A stretch of DNA of 35,000 bases from Oceanospirillales bacterium (GCA_003232965.1 QIKG01000107.1:1-35000); one strand, 5' to 3'; shown: positions 1 to 11,305, counted from the stretch's first letter. The notes: generated by a model not told the origin, from the sequence alone. Numbers and translations are program-made.

Positions 1-26
1 TAAGTGTTTGATATATATTGAAAAAA

Positions 27-102
27 TGGTGGCTCGACCCGGAATCGAACCAGGGACACGCGGATTTTCAATCCGCTGCTCTACCAACTGAGCTATCGAG
101 CC
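27..102 (-). tRNA. tRNA-Phe (anticodon GAA), CCA encoded
   Basis: Reverse complement GGCTCGATAGCTCAGTTGGTAGAGCAGCGGATTGAAAATCCGCGTGTCCCTGGTTCGATTCCGGGTCGAGCCACCA is 76 nt. It has a 7-bp acceptor stem, anticodon stem GCGGA/TCCGC with loop TTGAAAA, and a TTCGATT T-loop. Confidence 0.97.
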
Positions 103-210
103 ATTACTTACCTGCACAATTGCTGTGTAGGGCGCGTTATTAGACAATTACAGGGGGGTGAAGTCAAGTTAATTCTGGGTTTTTCTATTGAAAAACTGAA
201 TTCTTCGGTG

Positions 211-480
211 TCATTCCGGTGCTACAAAGCCTTCCGGTTTTTCTGAGCCTCTACCAAAAAAATACTTTTCCATCTCAGTCTCAATAAATTGACGATCTTT
301 TGGGTTTAATGGGTTCAATCTATGTTCGTTTATCAGGGTGGTTTGGTGATCCATCCAGGTTCGCCAGGCCTGTTGAGAAACCTCATTATAGATACGCTTG
401 CCCAGTTCGCCGGGCCATGGTGGGCGTTTTAGGCCATCGGCTTGTTGTTTAAGAATGGTGCAATTGACTTTATGATTCAT
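211..480 (-). CDS. yggX: YggX-type probable Fe(2+)-trafficking protein
   Basis: Translation from ATG at 480: MNHKVNCTILKQQADGLKRPPWPGELGKRIYNEVSQQAWRTWMDHQTTLINEHRLNPLNPKDRQFIETEMEKYFFG, characteristic of the family. It overlaps the end of mutY, a known gene pairing. Confidence 0.93.
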   Translation of the reverse strand: MNHKVNCTILKQQADGLKRPPWPGELGKRIYNEVSQQAWRTWMDHQTTLINEHRLNPLNPKDRQFIETEMEKYFFGRGSEKPEGFVAPE

Positions 481-1531
481 CTGGGTTCTCTGTTTGCCGG
501 TTTGCTGTAAGGGGTATTTTAACGCTTTGCTCAAGAATTTGCCGGATGGGTGCAGGCAGGCCGAGTTTACGCCAGTCATTGGTGGCGAAATAGCCACCCT
601 TTGCCTCATTCACCTGCATTTGTTTGTGGTCAACTAGTAGTGGCGTGATATGTAGTCGAAAATGGCTGAAATCATGAATTAACAAAGGTAATTGTTGTTC
701 AATATTTATAGCATCCTGCTCGGTGTGCTCGGGGAGTGACCAAAGTCCACCCCAGATTCCAGTAGGCGGGCGTTTTTCCAAATAAATGCGACCTTGGGAA
801 TCCCGATTGATGAGTAATTGTTTGAATTGCTCAGGGTTCTTTTTCGCAACTTTGCGACCGGGAAACTCAGCTACTCGATTTTCCAACAAGGCGTAGCAAT
901 CGGCATTAACTGGGCAGTGCGTACACTCGGGCTGGCTGCGGCTGCAAAGGCTGGCTCCCAAGTCCATGATGGCCTGGGTGTAGGCTGCGCCGTTTACTTT
1001 TGTAAGTCGGCCTTCAGCTGCCTGCCAAAGTTTATTTTGTACTGCTACCTTGCCTGGCCAGCCGGGAATGCCTGCATGGCGGGCAAAAACCCTCTTGGCG
1101 TTGCCATCAAGGATGGCTAAAGGCGTGTTGCTTGCCTGTGAGGCGATGGCATTTGCAGTTGAGCGGCCGATGCCGGGGAGTATCAACAATTCCGCTGCCG
1201 AGTCCGGAAAAGTCGTAGAAATCCGGTGGGTTATTTGTGCGGCTTTATGTAAATTGCGGGCGCGGGCGTAATATCCTAGCCCCGACCATAGCGCCAGCAC
1301 CTCATCCAGACTGGCTGTTGCAAGAACCGGTAGTGACGGGAATTGCTGCATAAATGCCTGGTAGTAGGGTATTACTGTTTTTACCTGGGTTTGCTGGAGC
1401 ATTATTTCTGCTACCCAGATGGGGTAAGCGTCTATTTTTTTAGAATTCCGGCTTCTCTTGGGCTGCCAGGGCAGGTCATGGCGACCATGGACTTTCGCCC
1501 AGGCAAGCAGCCTTTCGGGGAATGACTTCAA
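470..1531 (-). CDS. mutY: A/G-specific adenine glycosylase MutY
   Basis: 353 aa with HGRHDLPWQ, EIMLQQTQVKTVIPYY, LPGIGRSTANAI and the [4Fe-4S] motif CSRSQPECTHCPVNADC. Confidence 0.96.
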   Translation of the reverse strand: MKSFPERLLAWAKVHGRHDLPWQPKRSRNSKKIDAYPIWVAEIMLQQTQVKTVIPYYQAFMQQFPSLPVLATASLDEVLALWSGLGYYARARNLHKAAQITHRISTTFPDSAAELLILPGIGRSTANAIASQASNTPLAILDGNAKRVFARHAGIPGWPGKVAVQNKLWQAAEGRLTKVNGAAYTQAIMDLGASLCSRSQPECTHCPVNADCYALLENRVAEFPGRKVAKKNPEQFKQLLINRDSQGRIYLEKRPPTGIWGGLWSLPEHTEQDAINIEQQLPLLIHDFSHFRLHITPLLVDHKQMQVNEAKGGYFATNDWRKLGLPAPIRQILEQSVKIPLTANRQTENPDES

Positions 1532-1543
1532 GCGAGTAGGTAA

Positions 1544-2560
1544 CTAATGATTTTCAGGGATTGGCAGGATAGCATTAATAAATGTACCCGCATCAAAGGG
1601 TCGCAGATCGACAGCAGACTCACCCACACCGATAAATCGTATGGGTATGTCCAGTTCTTTGGCGAGTGCGAAAAGTACTCCGCCTCTAGCGGTACCATCT
1701 AGCTTGGTAAGGGTAATTCCTGTTACTTTCACAGACTCGTTGAATTGTTTGGCCTGGGCGATGGCGTTTTGCCCGGTTCCGGCATCCAGTACCAGCATAA
1801 CTTCATGTGGGGCATGGCTATCGAGCTTGCCCATCACCCGATGTATTTTACGCAGTTCTTCCATCAAGTTGGACTGGGTATGCAGGCGCCCGGCAGTATC
1901 GGCAATGAGTACATCGACACCACGCGCGCGGGCTGATTCCAGCGCATCAAAAATAACCGAAGCAGAATCAGCCCCGGTTGCCTGGGCGACTACGGGTATC
2001 TGATTGCGTTCACCCCAGGATTGTAGCTGTTCAACGGCCGCTGCCCGGAAAGTGTCACCGGCGGCCAGCATCACCTTTAGGCCTTCTTCTTTATAGCGCT
2101 GGGCGAGTTTACCGATGGTTGTGGTTTTACCGGCACCATTAATACCCACCACAAGGATTACAAAGGGCTTGCTACTGGTGTCAATCTGTAATAATTGCTC
2201 CGAGGGTTCAATTAATTCATACAACTCGGCCTGCACAGCGGGTAATAATTGCGAGGCTTCTGTAATCACCCCGGCTTTTATACCCTGGCGTAAGGCGTCG
2301 GCAATTTCGAGGGTAGCACTAACCCCAACATCAGCCATCAGCAGGGTAGTTTCCAGTTCTTCAAGCAAGTCTTCATCCAGCATAACCCCAGGGGAGAAAA
2401 GCTTGCTGAGGGTATCGCCAAGTGATGTGCGGGTTTTACCCAGCCGTCGCTCCAGTGGGTCAATGCCGGCAATTTCTACCGGTCGTAATTGCACATCTGA
2501 AACTTGACCGGCTTGTGTGCTACCGGTTTTGTCGCGTTTTTTTCTAAAAATTCTGAACAT
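1544..2560 (-). CDS. ftsY: Signal recognition particle receptor FtsY
   Basis: SRP GTPase motifs GINGAGKTTTIGKLA, DTFRAAAVEQLQ, DTAGRLHTQ, TKLDGTARGG. Internal start MFRIFRKKRDK preferred over the longer ORF. Confidence 0.95.
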   Translation of the reverse strand: MFRIFRKKRDKTGSTQAGQVSDVQLRPVEIAGIDPLERRLGKTRTSLGDTLSKLFSPGVMLDEDLLEELETTLLMADVGVSATLEIADALRQGIKAGVITEASQLLPAVQAELYELIEPSEQLLQIDTSSKPFVILVVGINGAGKTTTIGKLAQRYKEEGLKVMLAAGDTFRAAAVEQLQSWGERNQIPVVAQATGADSASVIFDALESARARGVDVLIADTAGRLHTQSNLMEELRKIHRVMGKLDSHAPHEVMLVLDAGTGQNAIAQAKQFNESVKVTGITLTKLDGTARGGVLFALAKELDIPIRFIGVGESAVDLRPFDAGTFINAILPIPENH

Positions 2561-2646
2561 GAAAGGCCTGATATCTGCTGGTGTTTGTAGCTGAAGCAGG
2601 TATGCTATCAGCAATATGTATATTGTAAACAAATATTGAAGCCGGG

Positions 2647-3216
2647 ATGCCGAAACAGAGTAAAAATTATGGCATCAGGATTATCGCGGGTAAGTGGCGA
2701 GGTCGTCGCTTGCCAGTAGTTGATTTACCAGGTCTGCGACCAAGCGGTGACCGTGTCAGAGAAACTTTATTCAACTGGTTACAAGCCGATATTCGCGGAG
2801 CCCGGTGTCTAGACCTGTTTGCTGGCAGTGGTGCGCTTGGTTTGGAAGCCGCTAGCCGAGGGGCAGCTTCAGTCAAGTTGTTGGAAAAGCATCCGCAAGC
2901 GGCGATGCAATTGCAGGAAAATTGCCGCGTGCTTGCGGCTGAGAATATACACATCGAGAATGTTGACAGCCTTGATTGGCTTAATTCGGTTAAGCCCGGT
3001 AGTTTTGAAATTATTTTTATCGACCCGCCGTTCGATAGTCAATGGCAAAGCAGCTTGCTTGAAAAAACAACATCGGTCGGAATGCTGACTGAAGACGGTC
3101 GGCTTTATGTTGAGTCAGCCCGCCGTTTCGAGGCTCCGCTTGTTCCGGCAGGACTAAGAGAACTAAAAATAAAACTCCTGGGTGAGGTTCGAATGCAGCT
3201 GTTAGCGCTAGCCTGA
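2647..3216 (+). CDS. rsmD: 16S rRNA (guanine(966)-N(2))-methyltransferase RsmD
   Basis: IRIIAGKWRGRRLPV, LRPSGDRVRETLFNWL, CLDLFAGSGALGLEAASRGA, FIDPPF; divergent from ftsY. Confidence 0.93.
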   Translation: MPKQSKNYGIRIIAGKWRGRRLPVVDLPGLRPSGDRVRETLFNWLQADIRGARCLDLFAGSGALGLEAASRGAASVKLLEKHPQAAMQLQENCRVLAAENIHIENVDSLDWLNSVKPGSFEIIFIDPPFDSQWQSSLLEKTTSVGMLTEDGRLYVESARRFEAPLVPAGLRELKIKLLGEVRMQLLALA

Positions 3217-3249
3217 CCGTAGTCATAAAAAACATTCCAACTAGTTTGA

Positions 3250-4200
<951 letters not shown>

Positions 4201-4207
4201 TTCAACG

Positions 4208-5884
4208 ATGAAGTTTTTAAATAAAACCCTGCTGTTATTGGTAGTGGTGTTAATCAGCAGCTCTTTACTGGCGGCAGACAAGCCCGGCAAATCAGCTATT
4301 TCCAGTGCCCACTACCTTGCCACTGAAGCAGGTTTTGAAGTGCTTGAGCAGGGTGGAAATGCCTTTGATGCTGCGGTTGCAGTTAGCGCTGCACTGGCGG
4401 TTGTTGAACCTGCAAGTTCCGGTATAGGTGGCGGTGGGTTTTGGTTGCTTCATCGTAATGAAGATCAGAAAAACATCATGATAGACGGTCGCGAGGAGGC
4501 ACCTTCTTCGGCGCACCGGGATATGTACCTTAACGAAGAGGGTGAGGTCAATCGTGATTTGGCAATGCAGGGCCCGTTGGCCGCAGGTATTCCAGGCCAT
4601 GTAGCTGGAATGGTGCATATCGCCACAAACTACGGCCGCTTGCCGCTCAAGGTATCCTTGGCACCGGCTATTCGCCTGGCAAAAGAAGGTTTTCCAGCAG
4701 ATGAAAAATATATTCGCCTGTTAAAGCCAGTGCGTAAGCACATGCTGCGCTGGCCGGCGGGTCGCGCGATATTCCTGCATGACGACCAAATTCCCGCGCT
4801 TGGTGCGGTAATTAAACAGCCCGATATAGCGCGGGTGCTTGAGCAAATAGTCTTAACCGGAACCAACGACTTTTACCATGGAGAAACGGCCCGTTTACTA
4901 GTCAAGGGTGTGAATGAGGCTGGTGGTAATTGGTCTCTAGAGGATCTCGCGGCGTATAAAGTTGTTGAACGGGAGCCGGTTCGCTTTACATATAATGATT
5001 ACGAATTGATTACTGCTTCACCTCCCTCCTCAGGTGGGGTAGCAATAGCTGAAATCCTCAATATTCTCGAGCCCTACAAAATCGCTGAACTATCTGAAGC
5101 TCAGCGCACCCACCTGGTAGTGGAAGCCATGCGGCGTGCCTATCGTGATCGCAGTATTTACCTTGGCGATCCGGACTTTGTTGATGTGCCGGTTGCAATG
5201 CTTATCGACCCGCAGTATGCAGCTGGTATGCGCACCTCGATTCGTATTGATAAAGCGACCCCTAGTTCCGCGCTTGCGGGAATAGGCGATGTTGCTAGAG
5301 GCACACACACAACACATTTCTCGATTGTTGACTCGGAAGGGAATCTGGTGGCAGCCACTTTAACTGTGAATACGCTCTATGGGGCTAATTTTGTAGCACC
5401 TGGAACGGGTTTTCTGCTGAATAACCAGATGGATGATTTTTCTGCCAAATCAGGAACTCCGAATGCTTACGGTTTGACCGGTTTTGAAGCCAATGCGATT
5501 GCCCCAGGAAAACGCCCGCTATCGAGCATGAGCCCGACTTTTGTTATCGGTGAAGATCGAGTGGCGGTATTGGGAACACCGGGCGGTAGCCGAATTATCA
5601 CGATGGTTTTATTGAGCATTCTGGATTTCTTCGCTGGCAATGGCCCGCAATCTTGGGTAGCGCTGCCGCGTTACCATCATCAGTACTTGCCGGATCGGAT
5701 ATTTGCCGAGCCGGATGCTTTCAGTGAAGAGTTGCAGAGTCAGTTACGCGCGCTTGGGCATGAGGTGCAGATATTGAATCGGCAATGGGGTAATATGAAC
5801 GCGATAATGTGGGATCGGCGCAGCGGAAAGTTAGAGGCTGCCAGCGACCCACGCACACCTTCCGGCAAGGCAACCGTAAAATAA
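4208..5884 (+). CDS. ggt: Gamma-glutamyltranspeptidase
   Basis: Signal-like MKFLNKTLLLLVVVLISSSLLAA, GGNAFDAAVAVSAALAVVEPASSGIGGGGFWL, nucleophile region RGTHTTHFSIVDSEGNLVAATLTVN, PLSSMSPTFV, GTPGGSRI. Confidence 0.94.
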   Translation: MKFLNKTLLLLVVVLISSSLLAADKPGKSAISSAHYLATEAGFEVLEQGGNAFDAAVAVSAALAVVEPASSGIGGGGFWLLHRNEDQKNIMIDGREEAPSSAHRDMYLNEEGEVNRDLAMQGPLAAGIPGHVAGMVHIATNYGRLPLKVSLAPAIRLAKEGFPADEKYIRLLKPVRKHMLRWPAGRAIFLHDDQIPALGAVIKQPDIARVLEQIVLTGTNDFYHGETARLLVKGVNEAGGNWSLEDLAAYKVVEREPVRFTYNDYELITASPPSSGGVAIAEILNILEPYKIAELSEAQRTHLVVEAMRRAYRDRSIYLGDPDFVDVPVAMLIDPQYAAGMRTSIRIDKATPSSALAGIGDVARGTHTTHFSIVDSEGNLVAATLTVNTLYGANFVAPGTGFLLNNQMDDFSAKSGTPNAYGLTGFEANAIAPGKRPLSSMSPTFVIGEDRVAVLGTPGGSRIITMVLLSILDFFAGNGPQSWVALPRYHHQYLPDRIFAEPDAFSEELQSQLRALGHEVQILNRQWGNMNAIMWDRRSGKLEAASDPRTPSGKATVK

Positions 5885-5900
5885 ATTTATAGGCGAATAC

Positions 5901-6767
5901 ATGAAAATCTGGTCAATAGAGGGAAACCAGCAAAAACTTGATGGTGGTGCAATGTTCGGGAATGCGCCAAAAGCGGTGTGGGAACGCTGGATAAAACCCG
6001 ATGATCGTAATCGTATTTCCATACCAACCCGCACCATGTTGGTAGAAAACCTGAACGGTAAAACAGTATTATTTGAAACTGGGATAGGCGCGTTTTTTGA
6101 ACCGTCCTTGCGCGACCGTTTCGGGGTGGAATCCAGCGAGCATGTATTGCTGAATAACCTCTCGGAGCTGGGTTTCAAAGATGAAGATATTGATGTGGTG
6201 GTTCTCAGCCATCTGCATTTCGATCATGCTGGCGGGCTGCTTTCAGCTTGGCAGGAAGATAGCGACTATGAGCTATTATTTCCTAATGCCCATTATCTGG
6301 TAGGCAAATCCCATTGGCAGCGAGCCACCCACCCACATCCACGGGATGCCGCATCCTTCATTCCCGAACTCAACCAACTGCTCGAACAAAGTGGGCGCTT
6401 AGAATTGGTAGATGACCGGCAACACCCATTATTGGGTGATAGTGTGCGCTTTAGTTTTAGTGATGGGCATACGCCAGGTTTAATGCTCGCGGAAATTGGT
6501 CCAGCTGAAGGTGGGGGAATTATTTTCTGCTCGGACTTAATTCCCGGACGCCCCTGGGTTCATACTTCAATCAGTATGGGTTATGACCGTTATCCAGAAT
6601 TATTATTAAACGAAAAAAAGACCTTTCTTGAAGATAAGCTGGCACGCAATGTACGCTTGTTTTTTACCCACGACAATGAATGCGCGCTAGTGAGTGTGCG
6701 TAAAGATGATCGTGGGCGCTTTGTTTCCAGTAAAGAAGTAGCCATTCTGGCAGGTCTACAATTGTGA
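5901..6767 (+). CDS. Metallo-beta-lactamase-fold hydrolase
   Basis: HLHFDHAGG motif, SDGHTPG, IIFCSDLIPG; 288 aa. Confidence 0.88.
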   Translation: MKIWSIEGNQQKLDGGAMFGNAPKAVWERWIKPDDRNRISIPTRTMLVENLNGKTVLFETGIGAFFEPSLRDRFGVESSEHVLLNNLSELGFKDEDIDVVVLSHLHFDHAGGLLSAWQEDSDYELLFPNAHYLVGKSHWQRATHPHPRDAASFIPELNQLLEQSGRLELVDDRQHPLLGDSVRFSFSDGHTPGLMLAEIGPAEGGGIIFCSDLIPGRPWVHTSISMGYDRYPELLLNEKKTFLEDKLARNVRLFFTHDNECALVSVRKDDRGRFVSSKEVAILAGLQL

Positions 6768-6775
6768 GCTTTATT

Positions 6776-8071
6776 ATGAAAAAAATCTTCAGCATATTCA
6801 TCCTGACTTGGACACTCTTGGCCAGCACAGTGAATGCCGCCCCCGAATGGCAGGCAATCGATACGGTTATTGCCACTAATAACCAGCAAATCATTGAATG
6901 GCGCCGCTGGTTTCATCAGAACCCCGAGCTTTCCAATCGCGAATTTAATACCGCAGAATATATTGCCAGAGAACTCAGTAATATGGGCCTGGATGTTGAA
7001 ACCGGAATTGCCAAAACTGGAGTAGTTGCAATATTACAGGGCGGTAAGCCAGGCAAAACTGTGGCTTTACGCGCAGATATGGATGCCTTACCGGTTCGCG
7101 AAGAAACCGGACTGTCATTTGCCTCCACGGTTGAGACCGAATTTGGCGGTAAAACGGTAGGGGTTATGCATGCCTGTGGTCATGATGCACATATGGCAAT
7201 CTTACTGGGAGTGGCTAAAACACTTTCGGCGATGCGCGATCAGATTCCCGGAAAAGTTCTGTTTATTTTTCAACCAGCAGAAGAGGGCGCTCCTGTAGGT
7301 GAAGAGGGTGGGGCTGAGCTGATGTTGCGAGAGGGCTTATTTGAAAAACATAAGCCGGAGGCAATATTCGGCCTGCATGTTGGTCTGAACATGCCATATG
7401 GCACTATCGCCCTGCGCCGTGGCCCGATGATGGCAGCAGTAGATACCCTCACTATTAATGTCAAAGGCCGGCAAACCCACGGCGCCCGACCCTGGGGCGG
7501 AGTTGATCCCATTGTGACCAGCGCACAAATCATTAACGGTCTGCAAACGATTGTTTCCCGGCAGGTCAACATCACCAAAGCTCCGGCGATAGTGACCATC
7601 GGCAAAATTACCGGCGGTATACGGCATAATATTATTCCCGATGAAGTAGAGCTCTGGGGTACCATCCGCAGCTTCGATCCGCAGATGCGCGAACAGATTC
7701 ATGCACAGGTCAAACGGATTGCTGAAAATATTGCGGCTTCTGCCGGGGCTACTGCAACCGTTGAGATCGACACGGGTTACCCGGTCACTGTCAATGACAG
7801 CGACCTATACGACCAGATGATGCCGACGCTGGTTAAAGTATCCGGCGAGCGCGAAATATTTACCCCTTCGTTAGTGACTGGTGCAGAAGACTTCTCGTTT
7901 TTTGCCAATGAAATTCCCGGAATATATTTCTATCTAGGTGCTGTAGCTGAAGGTCAGGATCCCTTGACCGCGCCATCCAATCATTCACCAATGTTTGATG
8001 TGGATGAGTCGGTGCTGGAAATTGGAACCCGGGCTTTGAGCCACCTAGCGATAGATTACCTCTCAAACTAA
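6776..8071 (+). CDS. Secreted M20-family amidohydrolase/peptidase
   Basis: Signal peptide MKKIFSIFILTWTLLASTVNAA; RRWFHQNPELSNREF, ALRADMDALPVREETG, MHACGHDAHMAILLG, IFQPAEEG, GAEDFSFFANEIPGIYFYLG. Confidence 0.93.
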   Translation: MKKIFSIFILTWTLLASTVNAAPEWQAIDTVIATNNQQIIEWRRWFHQNPELSNREFNTAEYIARELSNMGLDVETGIAKTGVVAILQGGKPGKTVALRADMDALPVREETGLSFASTVETEFGGKTVGVMHACGHDAHMAILLGVAKTLSAMRDQIPGKVLFIFQPAEEGAPVGEEGGAELMLREGLFEKHKPEAIFGLHVGLNMPYGTIALRRGPMMAAVDTLTINVKGRQTHGARPWGGVDPIVTSAQIINGLQTIVSRQVNITKAPAIVTIGKITGGIRHNIIPDEVELWGTIRSFDPQMREQIHAQVKRIAENIAASAGATATVEIDTGYPVTVNDSDLYDQMMPTLVKVSGEREIFTPSLVTGAEDFSFFANEIPGIYFYLGAVAEGQDPLTAPSNHSPMFDVDESVLEIGTRALSHLAIDYLSN

Positions 8072-8183
8072 AAGGTAAAGATAATTAGGCTCAGGGGTAT
8101 CTGATTTTTTTGATTTTGATTAGAGAGGGGTAGACGGGTAACCCAGTGGCAGTTTGAAGTGTAAATAAGGCACAACATTTAGT

Positions 8184-8366
8184 TTATTCAAAAGAATTTC
8201 GGAAAACTAAACTGCTATTATCAGCTCTTGGCCCATATCGGGTTAATGGTCTACCAAGTTCATGAGCTCCGAGATCTGGCGCTGCTGCATTAAAACCATT
8301 GTTGAGTATGAGGTGTCTGTTCCCGATACCCACTGCAAGAAGTAGTTGAGTACATTGTGGGCACAA
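8184..8366 (-). pseudogene. Possible remnant of the C-terminus of a beta-helix/surface protein
   Basis: Only a short ORF (TTG start) encoding ...[27 protein letters not shown]. The PDxGAxExG...YGPR pattern resembles C-termini of right-handed beta-helix surface proteins. An in-frame stop lies just upstream. Confidence 0.3.
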
Positions 8367-8418
8367 AATTCTATTTGACCACTACATAACGACCAAGGTA
8401 CTTTAAGAAGTGCATGCC

Positions 8419-8466
8419 CTATGGTTTGACTATGGTTTAGTCTATGATTTAGTTTATGGGTTTGGG
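8419..8466. repeat. Degenerate ~12-bp tandem repeat
   Basis: Units CTATGGTTTGA / CTATGGTTTAGT / CTATGATTTAGT / TTATGGGTTTGG. Confidence 0.6.
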
Positions 8467-8472
8467 TGTTTA

Positions 8473-9240
8473 TCAGAAATCGAAACCCACTCCCAGCATA
8501 AGCCCTGACACCCCCATATCAAGAACAAAATTATTATCATCATAGTCCATATCTAAATGCCGATAACCAAACCGCATAGATGTCAAATCATTGAATTGAT
8601 AGCTTACAGTCGCTGCTAGCTGATAACTAAAATCTGAACCTACCCCAAAACCGCCAACATCAGCACGAGCCCTGAAGCCCCACTTGTCACTTATCGGCCA
8701 AGTTCCCCGAATTCCGACAATGGGGTCGACCCAGCTATCACCTATTCGAATTCTGTAATCAATGCCAATCGGCGCATTACTCTGAAAATGGATAAGAGTA
8801 TCAACATCAACAGACCGAACCCCGCCGAAGACCTGCAGATTGTCATTGTTGCCAAGTTGGTAAGCCGCAACCATTTCCCATAGTTTCTGGGTCAGCTCCA
8901 GCGTGACACTCGAGGGTCCGCCTAAAACTTCGGTTTCGTTGGCGAGATTCATACGATTATAGTCTAACCAGTATGTCCAGCTGCCTTTGCTGGCCTCCAT
9001 GTTGATGATGATTGCGCCATCTAGATTGTCTAGAACATCACCAAAATTCATATCCACATCTGCCTCGGAACCTTTAGGGCCAGTTTGCCCTGACATACCA
9101 ATTGCCCACAGATAGGGTGTCACTGAATAAGACCATTCATCCGGATCTTCAGCTATTGCAGAAAACGGAAGCATACACAGACCAGCAAGGACAACTCGAA
9201 AAATAATTTTAAAATAAATGCCCTCACTTTTTCCAGTCAT
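8473..9240 (-). CDS. Predicted outer-membrane beta-barrel protein
   Basis: 255 aa with signal peptide (..VVLAGLCMLPFSAIAED), WSYSVTPYLWAIGMSGQTG opening, alternating amphipathic strands, terminal aromatic residue (GVGFDF). Confidence 0.75.
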   Translation of the reverse strand: MTGKSEGIYFKIIFRVVLAGLCMLPFSAIAEDPDEWSYSVTPYLWAIGMSGQTGPKGSEADVDMNFGDVLDNLDGAIIINMEASKGSWTYWLDYNRMNLANETEVLGGPSSVTLELTQKLWEMVAAYQLGNNDNLQVFGGVRSVDVDTLIHFQSNAPIGIDYRIRIGDSWVDPIVGIRGTWPISDKWGFRARADVGGFGVGSDFSYQLAATVSYQFNDLTSMRFGYRHLDMDYDDNNFVLDMGVSGLMLGVGFDF

Positions 9241-9478
9241 ATGATTTTCTCCAATTATGCTACGGGTGTAACCCGGCTATCGGGTCGAATCTATACAACT
9301 ATAACATGTTCGCTATCGGAGTAAGTTAAGGGGCTTTATCATGCGACCTATCAATGGCTTAACCCTTATTTAAAGCCAAATTAGAAGGTGTTACATCAAT
9401 GCAAAAATGGCTTAACTTAGTGCCATTCTGGACAGACATCCAATAAACCCAGCTGCTTTCGGTAAAGTGTGAGCGGTT

Positions 9479-11188
9479 TTATCCGCCCTGCAGTCGCTGT
9501 TTGAGGTGACTGATAATTTCTGTCAGTGGTATCTGGGTGTTTTCGCTTTCAGTGCGGGCGCGATATTCTATTTCGCCGGCATCGAGTCCGCGTTCGCCAA
9601 TAACAATCCGGTGGGGAATACCTATCAACTCCATATCGTTGAACATCACTCCGGGGCGCAGTGGGCGGTCATCAAAAAGCACATCAATGCCGGCATCTAC
9701 TAGTTCAGCGTAAAGCTTTTCAGCCGCTTCGCGAACACGCATCGATTTTTTCATATTCATCGGCAGCAGCACTACCTCGAATGGTGCCAGCGGTAGCGGC
9801 CAAATAATCCCACGGTCATCATGGTTTTGCTCTATCGCTGCGGCTACAATCCGGGTAATACCTATGCCATAGCAGCCCATGGGCATGGCGTGTGCTTTTC
9901 CGTCTTCGCCTAAAACCACGGCGTTCATGGATTCAGAATATTTACTTCCCAGCTGGAAGATATGCCCGACTTCGATCCCGCGTAATAGCGAAAGTGTACC
10001 TTTGCCATCAGGGCTGGGGTCACCGGCGACAACTACACGCAGGTCAGCAATTTGGGTGGCAGTAACATCGCGCTGCCAATTGACTCCGCTGTTATGGAAA
10101 CCATCTTCGTTTGCGCCGCAGACAAAATCTGCCAGCACGGCGGCACTGCGATCAATAATCATTGGGATCGGTAAGTCTAGCGGACCCAGCGAGCCGGTAC
10201 CGCAACCAATAGCGGCTTTAATTTGCTCCTCATCGGCTAGTTGCAAGGGCGCTTTAACCCCATCCAGTTTCTCGGCTTTTAGCTCATTGAGCTTGTGATC
10301 ACCGCGTAGAACCAGTGCAATTAATCCCTCATTAGCCTCTACCACCAGGGTTTTGACTGTTTGTGTGGCTTCAATATTTAAATGTTTACACACATCTTCA
10401 ATTGAATGGCAGCCGGGGGTGGGGTGTTTTTCTACGCTTGCACTTGCCGCTGGTGCTGCATCAAGCCCAGGCAGGGCTTCAGCCATTTCGGTATTGGCGG
10501 CATATTCGCTGCTGTCGGAATAGGCTATAAAGTCTTCACCGGAATCTGCCAATACATGAAACTCGTGTGACTGACTGCCACCAATGGCACCGGAATCTGC
10601 TTGTACCGCACGAAAAGTTAATTCTAGGCGAGTAAATATGGCGGTATAAGCCGTGTGCATAATTTCATAAGATTGTTGCAGGCTGGCGTTATCAATGTGG
10701 AAAGAGTAGGCATCTTTCATGATAAATTCGCGTGACCGCATTACTCCGAAGCGTGGTCGAATTTCATCTCTGAATTTTGTTTGTATCTGGTAGAAAGTCG
10801 CGGGTAGCTGTTTATAGCTTTTTAGTTCTTGGCGCGCCCAGTCAGTAATGACTTCCTCATGGGTGGGGCCGAAGGCATATTGGCGACCGTTACGATCTGT
10901 CATTTTAAGTAATTGTGGACCAAATTGATCCCAGCGGCCGCTTTCTTCCCATAGTTCAGCTGGCTGAACTGACGGCATTAGCATTTCCAATGCGCCAGCG
11001 CGGTTCATTTCCTCACGCACAACATGTTCAACTTTGCGCAGCACCCGTAGCCCCAGCGGTGACCAGATATAAATGCCGGATGTCAGTTTACGAATCATGC
11101 CGCTGCGCAGCATTAAACGGTGTGATGCGATTTCTGCATCGGCAGGGGTTTCCCGGGTGGTAGCCAGGTGAAATTGCGATGTTTTCAT
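9479..11188 (-). CDS. proS: Prolyl-tRNA synthetase
   Basis: 569 aa; [90 protein letters not shown]. Confidence 0.97.
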   Translation of the reverse strand: MKTSQFHLATTRETPADAEIASHRLMLRSGMIRKLTSGIYIWSPLGLRVLRKVEHVVREEMNRAGALEMLMPSVQPAELWEESGRWDQFGPQLLKMTDRNGRQYAFGPTHEEVITDWARQELKSYKQLPATFYQIQTKFRDEIRPRFGVMRSREFIMKDAYSFHIDNASLQQSYEIMHTAYTAIFTRLELTFRAVQADSGAIGGSQSHEFHVLADSGEDFIAYSDSSEYAANTEMAEALPGLDAAPAASASVEKHPTPGCHSIEDVCKHLNIEATQTVKTLVVEANEGLIALVLRGDHKLNELKAEKLDGVKAPLQLADEEQIKAAIGCGTGSLGPLDLPIPMIIDRSAAVLADFVCGANEDGFHNSGVNWQRDVTATQIADLRVVVAGDPSPDGKGTLSLLRGIEVGHIFQLGSKYSESMNAVVLGEDGKAHAMPMGCYGIGITRIVAAAIEQNHDDRGIIWPLPLAPFEVVLLPMNMKKSMRVREAAEKLYAELVDAGIDVLFDDRPLRPGVMFNDMELIGIPHRIVIGERGLDAGEIEYRARTESENTQIPLTEIISHLKQRLQGG

Positions 11189-11305
11189 AACTATATTCTT
11201 ATTTTAGAGATACTATTTGACAGGTATAGAACAGAGCCGCTAATTTTAGCCTGAGAAACCACTGTAAGCTAGTGCTTATTTGTCTTTGAGTTAGCGTAGG
11301 AGAGT

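Noticed and set aside
481-609. N-terminal extension of the yggX ORF
   Set aside because: Lies within the mutY coding region and does not resemble YggX; MNHKVNCT at 480 is the canonical start.
1641-2003. Plus-strand ORFs inside ftsY (also 1745..1936, 2115..2507)
   Set aside because: Antisense shadow ORFs with no recognisable domains, fully inside a well-supported gene.
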